Notes: a model not told the origin generated them from the letters alone. A stretch of 64,000 bases of DNA from a candidate division Zixibacteria bacterium RBG-1 (GCA_000447245.1 AUYT01000001.1:1854001-1918000); one strand, 5' to 3'. Counted from the stretch's first letter, positions 52,113-59,790 are shown. Numbers and translations: made by a program.

Positions 52113-54335
52113 TTACTTCGTCTTGAGCAAAAGCCGACTTAAAAGATATGATAAGGTTGATTCCGCGCCTTCATTGAAATTCACTTCATGTTTTCCAACA
52201 CCATCGTAGCAGCCACCGGTGGTTTCGTCATAGATAATCTGACCCAGCAGATTGTCTCCCAAAAACCAATCGAAGGCGCGGTGTAAGAGTTTTTGATACT
52301 GCGAATCTTTGGTAACTTCATAAGCGGTATTGAGTGCCTCAATGGTGCTGCCGGTATCTTCGGACTGTTGATCAAATTTGTGTCGATGGCCGCCCCGTTT
52401 GAACCAGCCCTCTTGTCCAATCGGAATGTACATATTGTTTTCAAACGTATGTGAGATTAAAAAATCCAAAGTTTTTTTGCCAACCATAAGATATTCGGGA
52501 TTGGCAGTAAACGCGTAGCCAATGAGAAGAGCCTCTGAAAGGGTGGCATTTGAATAGGTCAAAATAGGCTCAAACCATTGCCATTCGGGCAAGCCATGTT
52601 TCTTATATTCACGCACCAGGAAATTACAAGCACAGATGAGCTTCTTAAGATAATTGGGGTTGGGGTGTTGTTTGAGATGCAAAGCCAGGCTTTTGATATA
52701 AAAAGCTTTTGCTCTCGGAGAAGTAAAACGTTCGGCGACTGGAAGGCTGTTTTCATACATTAGCCGAGCTTTTCCACGCATAGGTTTTGGCAGGTGGGAG
52801 GCGGTGGCGGCGACCGCCAGGGCGTAAAGCGCCCGGCCGTTGGCATCGTCGAGGTTCTCCCCTCTGTTTTGTTTGTGGCTGAGTTGGCGCTGGGCATTGA
52901 CGTAATTTTCAAAAGCACCGTTTGGTTGCCGGACAAAAGATATAAAATTAAGATAGGTATTCGCAAGCCGGAGAGCCACGAGGGATTTTTTCTGTTGATA
53001 ATATCGCACTGCAAATACCAGAGCTCTGGCATTGTCATCAACCGTATAGCCGGAACTAAGATCTGGTTCGGTTAATTTGGCAAATTGAATGATCCCAAAA
53101 TTGTCTGTCAGTTTGATAAGATGGCTCAATTTAATTTTAGGAGCACGTTTTTCGCTTACCCGTAACTCGGGCACAAAGGCGGTAAAGGTTCGCATATAGG
53201 CAATAGCAACATTGGGCCAGGTCATGTTGCGCGTTCTAAAATAAGCCATCTGGCCCAGGGCAATTTGTTTTGGTTGGTCGCTCAAAAGTTTTAGCAGGGC
53301 TTCGGTTATTTGTTTTGAGTTTTTAAAATCAACCAGCATACCGACCTCGGGGGTGACCACTTCTTTGGCTTGGGCAAAAGCAGTCGCAATCACGGGCCGC
53401 CCAGCACCCATGGCATAGGAGAGCGTTCCCGAAATTGCTTGATTGGGATCTAGCTGCGTGGCTAAATAAATATCGGTGGCGCTTAAGAATTTAAGCAAAT
53501 TCTTGGTCTCCAGGTACTCATCATAGAAGGATACATAGGGCGTAAGCCCGAGTGCGTAAATGCGTTGAATTAATGAAAGTCGGTACGATTCCCCTTCTTG
53601 GCGGACTACCACCGGATGGGTGGCGCCGATAATCAAATAGCGGATGTCCGGATATTTTTTGACGACTTCAGGTAGGGCCTCAATTACATATTCAATCCCT
53701 TTCCCGCGGTTTAATAATCCGAAAGTGCTCAGAATGGTATTTTCTGCAGAAAGACCCAAAAGCTCTTTGGCGTTTTTACTTGGTTCGAACGGAACCGGAT
53801 GGATACCGTGTAGAATAACGGCAATTTTTTCTCTCGGGACTTCGTAGTCGGTTTCCAGAATTTTACGCGATGTCTGAGTCATGGCGATCACAATATCTGC
53901 CCGACTGGCCAGCGCCTTGACAACGCCCAACATCTCTTTTTGTGGTTTGGGGAGAACCGTGTGAAAGGTTATGGCTAATGGTTTGGCCAGCTCTTGCGTA
54001 AAGTCCAGTAGATAATCGCCATAATTTCCGCCGAAAATGCCAAACTCATGTTGAATGGTTACAAGTTTTACTTGGGACAGGGCGTTGAGTTTTTGGGCGG
54101 CTACAGCATAGTCCTCTCGAGTAGACTGACTGAAGTGGGCAATGACTTTTTTTGAATAAGGCAAGCGCGTTACGTCGTCAATGTTGAGTGCTACCACTTT
54201 CGATTCAACGCCAGGAGCAAAAAGCTGATTAAATGTAGCGGACAGATCGCGGGTAAAGGTAGCAATACCGCATTCTCGGGGCGGAAAGGTTGAAACAGAA
54301 ACAATCCAGGATTTACGCGGGTGTTGAATTACCAT
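52113..54335 (-). CDS. GT4-family glycosyltransferase with a C-terminal alpha/alpha-barrel domain
   Basis: 740 residues. GT-B glycosyltransferase of family 4 type (about 1-375): FPPRECGIATFTRDL at the acceptor side, GLLNRGKGIEYVIEAL, and AMGAGRPVIATAFAQAKEVV with the EX7E region. The C-terminal half (about 390-740) is an alpha/alpha-barrel (YTVDDNARALVFAVRYYQ, EDTGSTIEALNTAYEVT), as in glycan-processing fusions. Probably a mannosyltransferase, given the GH130 gene. The start codon lies inside the 8-base direct repeat of the inserted unit; before insertion it would have been five bases after the GH130 stop. Confidence 0.8.
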   Translation of the reverse strand: MVIQHPRKSWIVSVSTFPPRECGIATFTRDLSATFNQLFAPGVESKVVALNIDDVTRLPYSKKVIAHFSQSTREDYAVAAQKLNALSQVKLVTIQHEFGIFGGNYGDYLLDFTQELAKPLAITFHTVLPKPQKEMLGVVKALASRADIVIAMTQTSRKILETDYEVPREKIAVILHGIHPVPFEPSKNAKELLGLSAENTILSTFGLLNRGKGIEYVIEALPEVVKKYPDIRYLIIGATHPVVVRQEGESYRLSLIQRIYALGLTPYVSFYDEYLETKNLLKFLSATDIYLATQLDPNQAISGTLSYAMGAGRPVIATAFAQAKEVVTPEVGMLVDFKNSKQITEALLKLLSDQPKQIALGQMAYFRTRNMTWPNVAIAYMRTFTAFVPELRVSEKRAPKIKLSHLIKLTDNFGIIQFAKLTEPDLSSGYTVDDNARALVFAVRYYQQKKSLVALRLANTYLNFISFVRQPNGAFENYVNAQRQLSHKQNRGENLDDANGRALYALAVAATASHLPKPMRGKARLMYENSLPVAERFTSPRAKAFYIKSLALHLKQHPNPNYLKKLICACNFLVREYKKHGLPEWQWFEPILTYSNATLSEALLIGYAFTANPEYLMVGKKTLDFLISHTFENNMYIPIGQEGWFKRGGHRHKFDQQSEDTGSTIEALNTAYEVTKDSQYQKLLHRAFDWFLGDNLLGQIIYDETTGGCYDGVGKHEVNFNEGAESTLSYLLSRLLLKTK

Positions 54336-54356
54336 AGGGTAGTGTCTTAATTTGAT

Positions 54357-55592
54357 TTATAAAAGAGTTTGTTTGATGACGAATTTCTTATCGAGTATAT
54401 CTTGAACTGTGGCCAATTCGATTTTAATACCATCCTTTTTGGCTCTTATAACTTCTTCATATGCACCTTTTCCAAAACTAAACGCGATTATATATCCCCT
54501 CATTTCTTTTTTCTGACCTTTGTAATACCGTCTTAATGCTGTCTCAAAATTGTCGATAACATTCCGTCCTACTGATTCTGATTGTTTAACTTGTATTGGA
54601 TAATGATTTAAGAAACTAAGTCCATCTATTCCCATATCCCCAGCTTTTTTGGGGCTTGGAGTTCCGTGCATTTCAGTAATAACCCAATATTGAAAGTCGT
54701 GTGGTTTATAATTTTTTAAATCTTCTGCGGTTTTAGGCATACCAATTATGTCAATATCTTTTTCTCTTACTCCAATATTTGAGAGGCGGTTTTTAACTAA
54801 AGTAATTGCAGACGGAGATATATCAATGCCTATCCAATGTCTGCCCAATTTTTCTGCTACTGCCATAGCAGTCCCACATCCACAAAAAGCATCCAAAACT
54901 AAATCTCCTTTATTCGATGAAGCTTTTACTATTCTTTCTAAAAGTTTTTCTGGTTTTTGTGTATCATATCCCAATCTTTCTTTTGCAGATGGCGCCACAA
55001 AAGGAATATGCCAAACATCATTTTCTGACACACCTCGCTCGCTGACAGTTCCTTCGCTCACCAATACTGGTTCTTCCCCTTTTTTAAATCTGTGAAGGAC
55101 ACCTTGTTTCTTACGTTTAATTGAACCTTCGGTATATTGAGTATAAAGCTGGTTAAAAGTATAATTTTCTGATTTCGTATAAAAAAAGATATTGTCGTGT
55201 AATTTTTGAAAAGATTTAGCCTGAGCAGTCCATCTTCTATAATGCCAAATTATTTCATTTCTAAAATTATTATCTCCAAAAATCTCATCACACATCACTT
55301 TCAAATAATGTCCAGCGTGCCAATCACAATGTAGATAAAAAGACCCTGTAGATTTTAAAACTCTGTGAAGCTCAATCACTCTTTCTTTCATCCAGTCGAT
55401 ATAAACATTGATTCCTCCTTCCCAACGGTCTTCGAAGCTTCTTATTTCTGCTTCATCACCCCAGATTATTTCATAATTTCGATTGCTAAAAAATGGCGGG
55501 TCTATATAAATTAAATCTACACTTTCTTTATCCAGAGTAGATAAAATCTCTAAATTATCCCCACAGATTAGCTTATTTTTTTCTAATTTCAT
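54357..55592 (-). CDS. DNA methyltransferase fused to an Mrr-like nuclease domain
   Basis: 411 residues. The N-terminal 290 residues are an N6-adenine/N4-cytosine methyltransferase of beta order: IYIDPPFFSNRN (motif IV, DPPF) before LDAFCGCGTAMAVAE (motif I). The last 110 residues look like a PD-(D/E)XK restriction domain of Mrr type: GDMGIDGLSF, then YPIQVKQSE (QxK) and a C-terminal helix. One chain could both modify and cut, or the C-terminal part may be a DNA-binding relic. It is the main cargo of the inserted unit and now lies 21 bases upstream of the glycosyltransferase. Confidence 0.82.
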   Translation of the reverse strand: MKLEKNKLICGDNLEILSTLDKESVDLIYIDPPFFSNRNYEIIWGDEAEIRSFEDRWEGGINVYIDWMKERVIELHRVLKSTGSFYLHCDWHAGHYLKVMCDEIFGDNNFRNEIIWHYRRWTAQAKSFQKLHDNIFFYTKSENYTFNQLYTQYTEGSIKRKKQGVLHRFKKGEEPVLVSEGTVSERGVSENDVWHIPFVAPSAKERLGYDTQKPEKLLERIVKASSNKGDLVLDAFCGCGTAMAVAEKLGRHWIGIDISPSAITLVKNRLSNIGVREKDIDIIGMPKTAEDLKNYKPHDFQYWVITEMHGTPSPKKAGDMGIDGLSFLNHYPIQVKQSESVGRNVIDNFETALRRYYKGQKKEMRGYIIAFSFGKGAYEEVIRAKKDGIKIELATVQDILDKKFVIKQTLL

Positions 55593-55719
55593 AAGGATAC
55601 TAACCTAATTAAAAAGGCGAGTAAGGTCAAGCTCAAAAAGTGCCAAGAAGCGAGCATCAGTTCAAAAATACCCCATTCTGATAACGCATAAAAATTATCC
55701 CCAATTCCCTCTTTTTTAC

Positions 55720-55748
55720 TTGACAGCTAAACGGCAACAATGTATCTT
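55720..55748 (+). promoter_or_regulatory. Sigma-70-type promoter candidate 1
   Basis: TTGACA (55720-55725), 17-base spacer, TATCTT (55743-55748). It lies upstream of the coiled-coil/winged-helix gene. Confidence 0.55.
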
Positions 55749-55797
55749 AACGGCAGAAATGATTAACTATGCGATTAAAAAATAGCCAAAGTAAAAC

Positions 55798-55825
55798 TTG
55801 ACAACGCCGAAATACAACGTATATT
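55798..55825 (+). promoter_or_regulatory. Sigma-70-type promoter candidate 2
   Basis: TTGACA (55798-55803), 16-base spacer, TATATT (55820-55825), 25 bases before the ATG at 55850, with ribosome site GAGAGGTGA. A direct repeat ACAACG (55801 and 55814) inside the spacer region could be an operator. Confidence 0.65.
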
Positions 55826-55849
55826 AAAACATAAAAGAGAGGTGAAATT

Positions 55850-56227
55850 ATGAACATAGCAGACCGAGTAGATTTTAACTATGTAATCGGTCTCCTTAAC
55901 AAGAGAATAGAGAGCTTGGAATCCGAGCTTGGAAAAGCCAAAGAACAACTCGACCTATTGTTGTCTGGTCAGGGGTCATCCACAAGGCGTAGTCGGAGAA
56001 AGCCCAGAGGAAGAAAACCAGACCCCAGATTCCAAGAACTCGAAAAGCTGATTCTTGAGGTGCTGGATAGTAAACAAATGAGGACTGGAAAGATATTTAA
56101 TCAGATTAATGCCATTAAACCGGAAACGTTTACTTATGATGATGTTCGCAGAACTTTAGGGAGAATGGCGGAATTAGAACACCCCAAAAAAGGAACTTGG
56201 AGAAAGAAGGAAATAAGTGCAACATAA
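55850..56227 (+). CDS. Coiled-coil plus winged-helix-like DNA-binding protein
   Basis: 125 residues. An N-terminal coiled coil (about 8-40, LLNKRIESLESELGKAKEQL), a very basic linker (STRRSRRKPRGRKPDPR, about 45-61) and a C-terminal helical domain that reads like a winged helix (LEKLILEVLDSKQMRTGKIF, then TYDDVRRTLGRMAELE). The layout recalls nucleoid-associated proteins that dimerise by a coiled coil. It has its own promoter-like sites and a hairpin terminator. It may control the cargo unit. Confidence 0.65.
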   Translation: MNIADRVDFNYVIGLLNKRIESLESELGKAKEQLDLLLSGQGSSTRRSRRKPRGRKPDPRFQELEKLILEVLDSKQMRTGKIFNQINAIKPETFTYDDVRRTLGRMAELEHPKKGTWRKKEISAT

Positions 56228-56231
56228 AAAG

Positions 56232-56306
56232 AGAGAACCGCTCTTCCGAAGGCCAGCCAGACGCTCAAGTCAGACCGACAATCGTGCGGAGTGGCTCTCT
56301 ATTTTT
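56232..56306 (+). terminator. Long hairpin followed by T-run
   Basis: AGAGAACCGCTC (56232-56243) pairs with GAGTGGCTCTCT (56289-56300) at 11 of 12 positions, counting one G-T, and ATTTTT follows. The loop is 45 bases, so it may instead be a structured RNA. Confidence 0.5.
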
Positions 56307-56315
56307 AAATACGTT

Positions 56316-56394
56316 GGGGGAGTGCCCCTGATTGGTAAAGGGGAACGGATCGGCAGTCCGGGTTGTATTGTGGGCTCAATTCCCACCTCCCCCT
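56316..56394 (+). tRNA. tRNA-like gene with Ala-type anticodon GGC, degenerate
   Basis: A full cloverleaf can be drawn: acceptor GGGGGAG/CTCCCCC, D-arm CCCC/GGGG, anticodon stem CGGA/TCCG with loop TCGGCAG, 8-base variable loop, T-arm GTGGG-CTCAATT-CCCAC. Position 33 is C rather than T, and T-loop position 54 is C. There is no G3-U70 pair, the alanine identity element. It may be a tRNA decoy or a relic. Confidence 0.6.
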
Positions 56395-56402
56395 ACATAA
56401 TG

Positions 56403-56474
56403 GCCAGCGTCGACAAGTGGGAAGTCAGGGCTTTCGCAAATCCCCACCCGGAGGTTCGATTCCTCCCGCTGGCT
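56403..56474 (+). tRNA. tRNA-like gene with Ala-type anticodon CGC
   Basis: 72-base cloverleaf: acceptor GCCAGCG/CGCTGGC, short D-stem GAC/GTC, anticodon stem GGGCT/ATCCC (one C-U mismatch) with loop TTCGCAA giving CGC, 5-base variable loop, T-arm GGAGG-TTCGATT-CCTCC. Pair 3-70 is C-G, not the G-U needed by alanyl-tRNA synthetase. It follows the first tRNA-like gene by eight bases. Confidence 0.72.
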
Positions 56475-56757
56475 ATTTCAAAGAGCATAAATAAAAAAAA
56501 GAAAGCCTCCCGGCCTTCCACAAACGGTTCCGTGGCCATAGTTCCTACAGTCACACATCCTCTATCCTATTATATCGACTTTCGTGTAATTTGTCAAGCG
56601 AAAAATTGAAAAAAATGAGACCCCGTCATTATGAAAGTGGACAAAATTATATGAGTAACGACAGCGATGGAATCAGGAATTACTGACCATAAGAGTATAT
56701 GAAATGAACTTTTTCGCAATAGGGGCGAATCAGAGAAAAAAGAGAGGGGGTGATACT
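56475..56757. other. Non-coding stretch inside the cargo unit
   Basis: A 131-residue + frame (56217-56609) covers the tRNA-like genes and is not accepted as coding. A GGCC..CCAC / GTGGCC hairpin lies near 56514-56539. Nothing else is recognised. Confidence 0.4.
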
Positions 56758-56910
56758 ATGCCAAGCACAGGGCAAAGCAATGATACGTCGGGAATTTATC
56801 GTTCGACTTGTTGCGGATATGAGATTGCTCTTAGTAAAAACGAAACTTTCCCGCCGTGTCTAAAATGTAAAAAAGCCGCTGATTGGGTTTTAGTAAGACG
56901 GACTAATTAA
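56758..56910 (+). CDS. Small zinc-ribbon protein
   Basis: 50 residues from the ATG at 56758, chosen because AGAGGGGGTGAT lies just upstream. An earlier start at 56704 adds 18 residues without a ribosome site. TCCGYE and PPCLKCKKA give a four-cysteine ribbon, preceded by SGIYRS and ended by WVLVRR. Similar small ribbon proteins of unknown role occur widely. Last cargo gene. Confidence 0.7.
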   Translation: MPSTGQSNDTSGIYRSTCCGYEIALSKNETFPPCLKCKKAADWVLVRRTN

Positions 56911-56919
56911 ATAAAAACT

Positions 56920-57033
56920 GAAGACGGTCTATCTACACGGCCTCCCTATATAGCACGCCCCCTATATTACACAGGTCTGGTTTGGCTATCCACCAGACCA
57001 CACAACCCTTCACTCGATAAACCGTCTTCTTTT
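56920..57033 (+). other. Nested stem-loops after the zinc-ribbon gene
   Basis: Outer stem GAAGACGGT (56920-56928)/ACCGTCTTC (57021-57029), inner stem GGTCTGGT (56974-56981)/ACCAGACC (56992-56999), then TTTT. It may be a terminator or a small structured RNA at the right end of the unit. Confidence 0.55.
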
Positions 57034-57080
57034 ACATTATCGACAACAAATTGAAATTAAGACACTACAGACCATAGGTT

Positions 57081-58106
57081 CTAGGGGTTTGGGTAGCGCT
57101 CAAGCTCGCCGAGGAGATCATTCAGGACCATTGATTTAAGAGCAATGCGGCTATCGGCGGCACCGTAATAAATATACAAACGATCATTTTTTATCAATGC
57201 GCCAGTGGGGAAGACTACATTATTAACGCTCCCCTTTCGCTCCCAGCTGGATGACGGAGAAAATAGAGGATAAGGAAGCCGAGCAATGACCTTCTGGGGG
57301 TTGGTGTGGTCGAGGAGGGCGACAGCGGCACAATACCGCCGCTGGCGCAGGAAGGTTCGTCCAACACCGTGATAGATAAAGAGCCAGCCCGCCTCTGTTT
57401 CAATAGGTGGGCACCCCCCGCCGATTTTATGATTCTCAAAACGATAGCGGGGATCCAGCAGGGTATGGCGCTCGAAGGTCTTCAAATATTCATGCCAGTA
57501 GGCCGGGGTTAGCTCCGAGAAATCTTTAAAGGTTGCAACCTGGATGCTCGGCATAATCCGGTGCACCAGCCAGAACAAGTCATTAATTTTTTTTGGAAAA
57601 ATGAAGATGTCTTTGTCCCAAAGCAATACGTCTGGCCCATGGTGTTGCTGCACTCGTCGTTGGTAATGGAAGTATCTTTTGGGAAGATGGTTATGGCGGA
57701 TCAGATCCATAGCATCCTGATAGGAAATTTGCGGAGAGATGACGCCCTGTTTTTTAAAGTTAACCAGGTCGCTGCTGGTGGCATATGCGGCCAGGGCATT
57801 TCGTCCATCATAGACGGTATAGAATAAATAGTAGATACCATCCAGGAAAACAATTCGCGGATCTTCTACACCCTGTTTCTCGTAGTCGTATTCAGGGAAA
57901 AGAATTGGGTGATTAAGGCGTTTGATAACTTTATGGCCTTGAAGCTGGCAGTAGCCGATAGTTGAATAGTTGCCCGGTTTAACGGCCCGATAGAACATAT
58001 GTACAATCCCGTTGACTTCAATGCAGCCCGGGTTTAAGACCGCTTCATTTTCAAAAAGAAGATTAGTTGGTTCAAGGATAATACCTTCGTCTTTAATGGT
58101 TAACAT
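57081..58106 (-). CDS. GH130-family glycoside phosphorylase/hydrolase (beta-mannoside type)
   Basis: 341 residues with the five-bladed propeller pattern of GH130: LNPGCIEVNGIVHMFYRA, GVEDPRIVFLDGIYYLFYT, and a later GCPPIETEAGWLFIYHGVG. The EDPR aspartate is the usual catalytic position. Members phosphorolyse beta-mannosides. Its stop codon would stand five bases from the glycosyltransferase start without the insertion, so the two probably act together on a mannan-like glycan. Confidence 0.85.
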   Translation of the reverse strand: MLTIKDEGIILEPTNLLFENEAVLNPGCIEVNGIVHMFYRAVKPGNYSTIGYCQLQGHKVIKRLNHPILFPEYDYEKQGVEDPRIVFLDGIYYLFYTVYDGRNALAAYATSSDLVNFKKQGVISPQISYQDAMDLIRHNHLPKRYFHYQRRVQQHHGPDVLLWDKDIFIFPKKINDLFWLVHRIMPSIQVATFKDFSELTPAYWHEYLKTFERHTLLDPRYRFENHKIGGGCPPIETEAGWLFIYHGVGRTFLRQRRYCAAVALLDHTNPQKVIARLPYPLFSPSSSWERKGSVNNVVFPTGALIKNDRLYIYYGAADSRIALKSMVLNDLLGELERYPNP

Positions 58107-58219
58107 AGGATTTCATGGGGATGCTGTTTATTTAGTATACGGTTATTATATCGGACTTACAGTTTGTCTTTCTCCTAACTTATTATTCCCCAACCAATAA
58201 AAAAATGGAGGTGGCGGAG
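58107..58219. other. Intergenic, no gene
   Basis: AT-rich upstream region of the GH130 gene; nothing specific identified. Confidence 0.4.
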
Positions 58220-58270
58220 ATAGTCAATAATACTCAACAATGATAGTATTATTGACTATTGTTGAGTATT
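58220..58270. repeat. Interleaved inverted repeats (ABA'B'), locus 2
   Basis: Arm A 58220-58234 pairs with 58245-58259 (15 bp, ATAGTCAATAATACT). Arm B 58229-58241 pairs with 58258-58270 (13 bp, AATACTCAACAAT). The arms overlap exactly as at 33494-33545. Confidence 0.82.
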
Positions 58271-58386
58271 GAACCCAATCAATTCCCTCACCTAACCATT
58301 TGTGTTTCACCACATTTTGAAGAAACATAATGAGTTACTCTTTACTTGTCAACTCACCATATAGCGAGATTTTTTATGAATTTTTC

Positions 58387-58417
58387 TTGACAGATTGCAA
58401 ATATTACTGTAGTAATA
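58387..58417 (+). promoter_or_regulatory. Promoter with dyad operator for the EVE module
   Basis: TTGACA at 58387-58392, 17-base spacer and a weak -10 TAGTAA (58410-58415). A dyad TATTACT-GT-AGTAATA (58402-58417) overlaps the -10, as repressor operators often do. It lies 66 bases before the first gene of the module. Confidence 0.45.
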
Positions 58418-58482
58418 AGATTACGTGATTAGAAATTCCAGTTTAAAAGTTCTGCCTATTGTATAGTTCGGGGAGTAAAAAA

Positions 58483-58659
58483 ATGACTTCATCATTGAAC
58501 ATATTCAAAACATATCTTAAAAAAAGTCTAACACTTACTAGCTGGTGCTCCGCTTTAGAGACACTTCTTAAAATAGACAAAGCACAAGGTGTTACTGTAG
58601 ATCATTTTATTGTTGTTAAGAATGGATTTTTAAGTTTTAAAGAGAGACTTCCGGCATGA
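58483..58659 (+). CDS. Small protein coupled to the EVE-nuclease gene
   Basis: 58 residues from the ATG at 58483 (GGGGAG eight bases upstream; a start at 58459 lacks a ribosome site). Begins MTSSLNIFKTYLKKSL and contains WCSALETLLKIDKAQG; amphipathic helical. Its stop overlaps the next start (ATGA). It may be an antitoxin, regulator or subunit of the nuclease. No family recognised. Confidence 0.6.
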   Translation: MTSSLNIFKTYLKKSLTLTSWCSALETLLKIDKAQGVTVDHFIVVKNGFLSFKERLPA

Positions 58660-59585
58660 AAGCTAAAATACAAAATTGGTTAGTCATTGGCATCCCTCAA
58701 AACTGGGAGACGGCGTTGTTGCAACCCATGCCAATTTGGGGGTTAAAGGATGTTTATAAATCAAGATTTCAATCTATGAAAGCCAGCGACTTAATCTGGT
58801 TTTATGCAAGTAAGCCAGTTGGAGGTATTATAGGAGTGGGAGTTGTAAAAGATCAATATGTAGACAATACAAATTTAGTGTGGCCAGACGAACTGAATCA
58901 AGGAAAAGTGATTTGGCCATTAAGATTCAGGATTCATGTCTTAAAAGTATTGCCCATTGGAACTTGGAAAACGCATCGAATTAAGGTTGACGATTTTGAC
59001 CTTGTTTGGCAGATTGGCTTTCAATTGTTGAAAGAGGATCGGGCAATAGAGTTATTCAAAAGAGTTGAGAGATCATTCGGAGCGATTAATGAAGAAAACC
59101 TTTACACAGGAACAACGATTACAGAACCTCTGGTGCTCAGAGAAAAGCCTCCATTGTATACCCAAACTGAAGAAAAGCTTGTTGCTCCTCATAGAGGACT
59201 TCAGGAAAAAATTGCTGAGATTGGTAAGTTGCAATTTTATTACACGCAACTTGAACACGCAATTGAATTACCGGGAGAAAAGAAGAGTTTAGACGTCGTG
59301 TGGAAAAGAGAGATAGAAGGCGTTCCTACTTATGCTTTTGAAATAGAGCTTTCTGGAATGATTGAAAAGTCGATGGAAAGGCTAAAGTTCGCGTTCAGAA
59401 AGTGGAATTCTCGGCCGCGCATTATTATACCCGAAAACATGCGTAATAAAGCTCAGAACATTATATCTGCTAGCGATAAAGACTTCTCAGAACAGGTGAA
59501 AATTTATCAACCGATGGAGATTGCTAATTTGTTGGACAAAAAACGCGAACTAAAATCAATAGAACAGGGTTTGGATATGTACTGA
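58656..59585 (+). CDS. EVE-domain protein fused to a PD-(D/E)XK-like nuclease
   Basis: 309 residues. The N-terminal 145 residues are an EVE/YTH-type base-reading domain (NWLVIGIPQNWE, SDLIWFYASKP, GIIGVGVVKDQY, WPLRFRIHVL), which in homologues bind modified cytosine or similar bases. The C-terminal part (about 190-300) has KSLDVVWKRE and TYAFEIELSG, a D-(E)-x-E pattern of PD-(D/E)XK nucleases with a variant last residue. The architecture fits a modification-dependent (type IV-like) restriction enzyme. Translation is coupled to the 58-residue gene. Confidence 0.7.
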   Translation: MKAKIQNWLVIGIPQNWETALLQPMPIWGLKDVYKSRFQSMKASDLIWFYASKPVGGIIGVGVVKDQYVDNTNLVWPDELNQGKVIWPLRFRIHVLKVLPIGTWKTHRIKVDDFDLVWQIGFQLLKEDRAIELFKRVERSFGAINEENLYTGTTITEPLVLREKPPLYTQTEEKLVAPHRGLQEKIAEIGKLQFYYTQLEHAIELPGEKKSLDVVWKREIEGVPTYAFEIELSGMIEKSMERLKFAFRKWNSRPRIIIPENMRNKAQNIISASDKDFSEQVKIYQPMEIANLLDKKRELKSIEQGLDMY

Positions 59586-59663
59586 AAAGTCTGGATTTCT
59601 TCTCACCTTTGATTTCCTTCAAAGAAAAAAACTTTCCTGTATTTTCTTTGCCTCGATAAACAT

Positions 59664-59790
59664 TCATTCAATTACGGCCTTGTAACCCCTCAATTCGTCA
59701 TACTTCTTTACCTGCTTTTGCGTCATCACCTGTTTGGTCTCCAGATGAGCCTGCAGGTGAACCAGCCGCAGCTCCCCCCGTTATCGGGGT
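59664..59790 (-). pseudogene. CpxP/Spy-like periplasmic protein, C-terminal remnant
   Basis: On the - strand a short frame reads LVHLQAHLETKQVMTQKQ then VKKYDELRGYKAVIE and stops at 59664. This is the Q-rich C-terminus of CpxP/Spy-like metal-resistance proteins. A frameshift and stop upstream remove the rest. It lies opposite to the efflux genes. The remaining gaps on both sides (59586-60014) show nothing else. Confidence 0.55.

Larger units (their letters stand above)
54331..57078. mobile_element. Transposase-less cargo unit with terminal inverted repeats and target duplication
   Basis: Left flank ACCATAGG (54331-54338) is followed by GTAGTGTCTTAATTT (54339-54353). The right end reads AAATTAAGACACTAC (57054-57068), two bases, then ACCATAGG again (57071-57078). 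So a perfect 15-bp inverted repeat is bracketed by an 8-bp direct repeat. Inside are a methyltransferase-nuclease gene (-), a DNA-binding-like gene, two tRNA-like genes and a zinc-ribbon gene (+), about 2.7 kb. No transposase is present, so movement would need one in trans. Removing the unit with one direct repeat places the GH130 stop five bases before the glycosyltransferase ATG. Confidence 0.8.

Noticed and set aside
56217-56609. 131-residue + frame over the tRNA-like genes
   Set aside because: It overlaps two cloverleafs, has no ribosome site and reads as low-similarity sequence.
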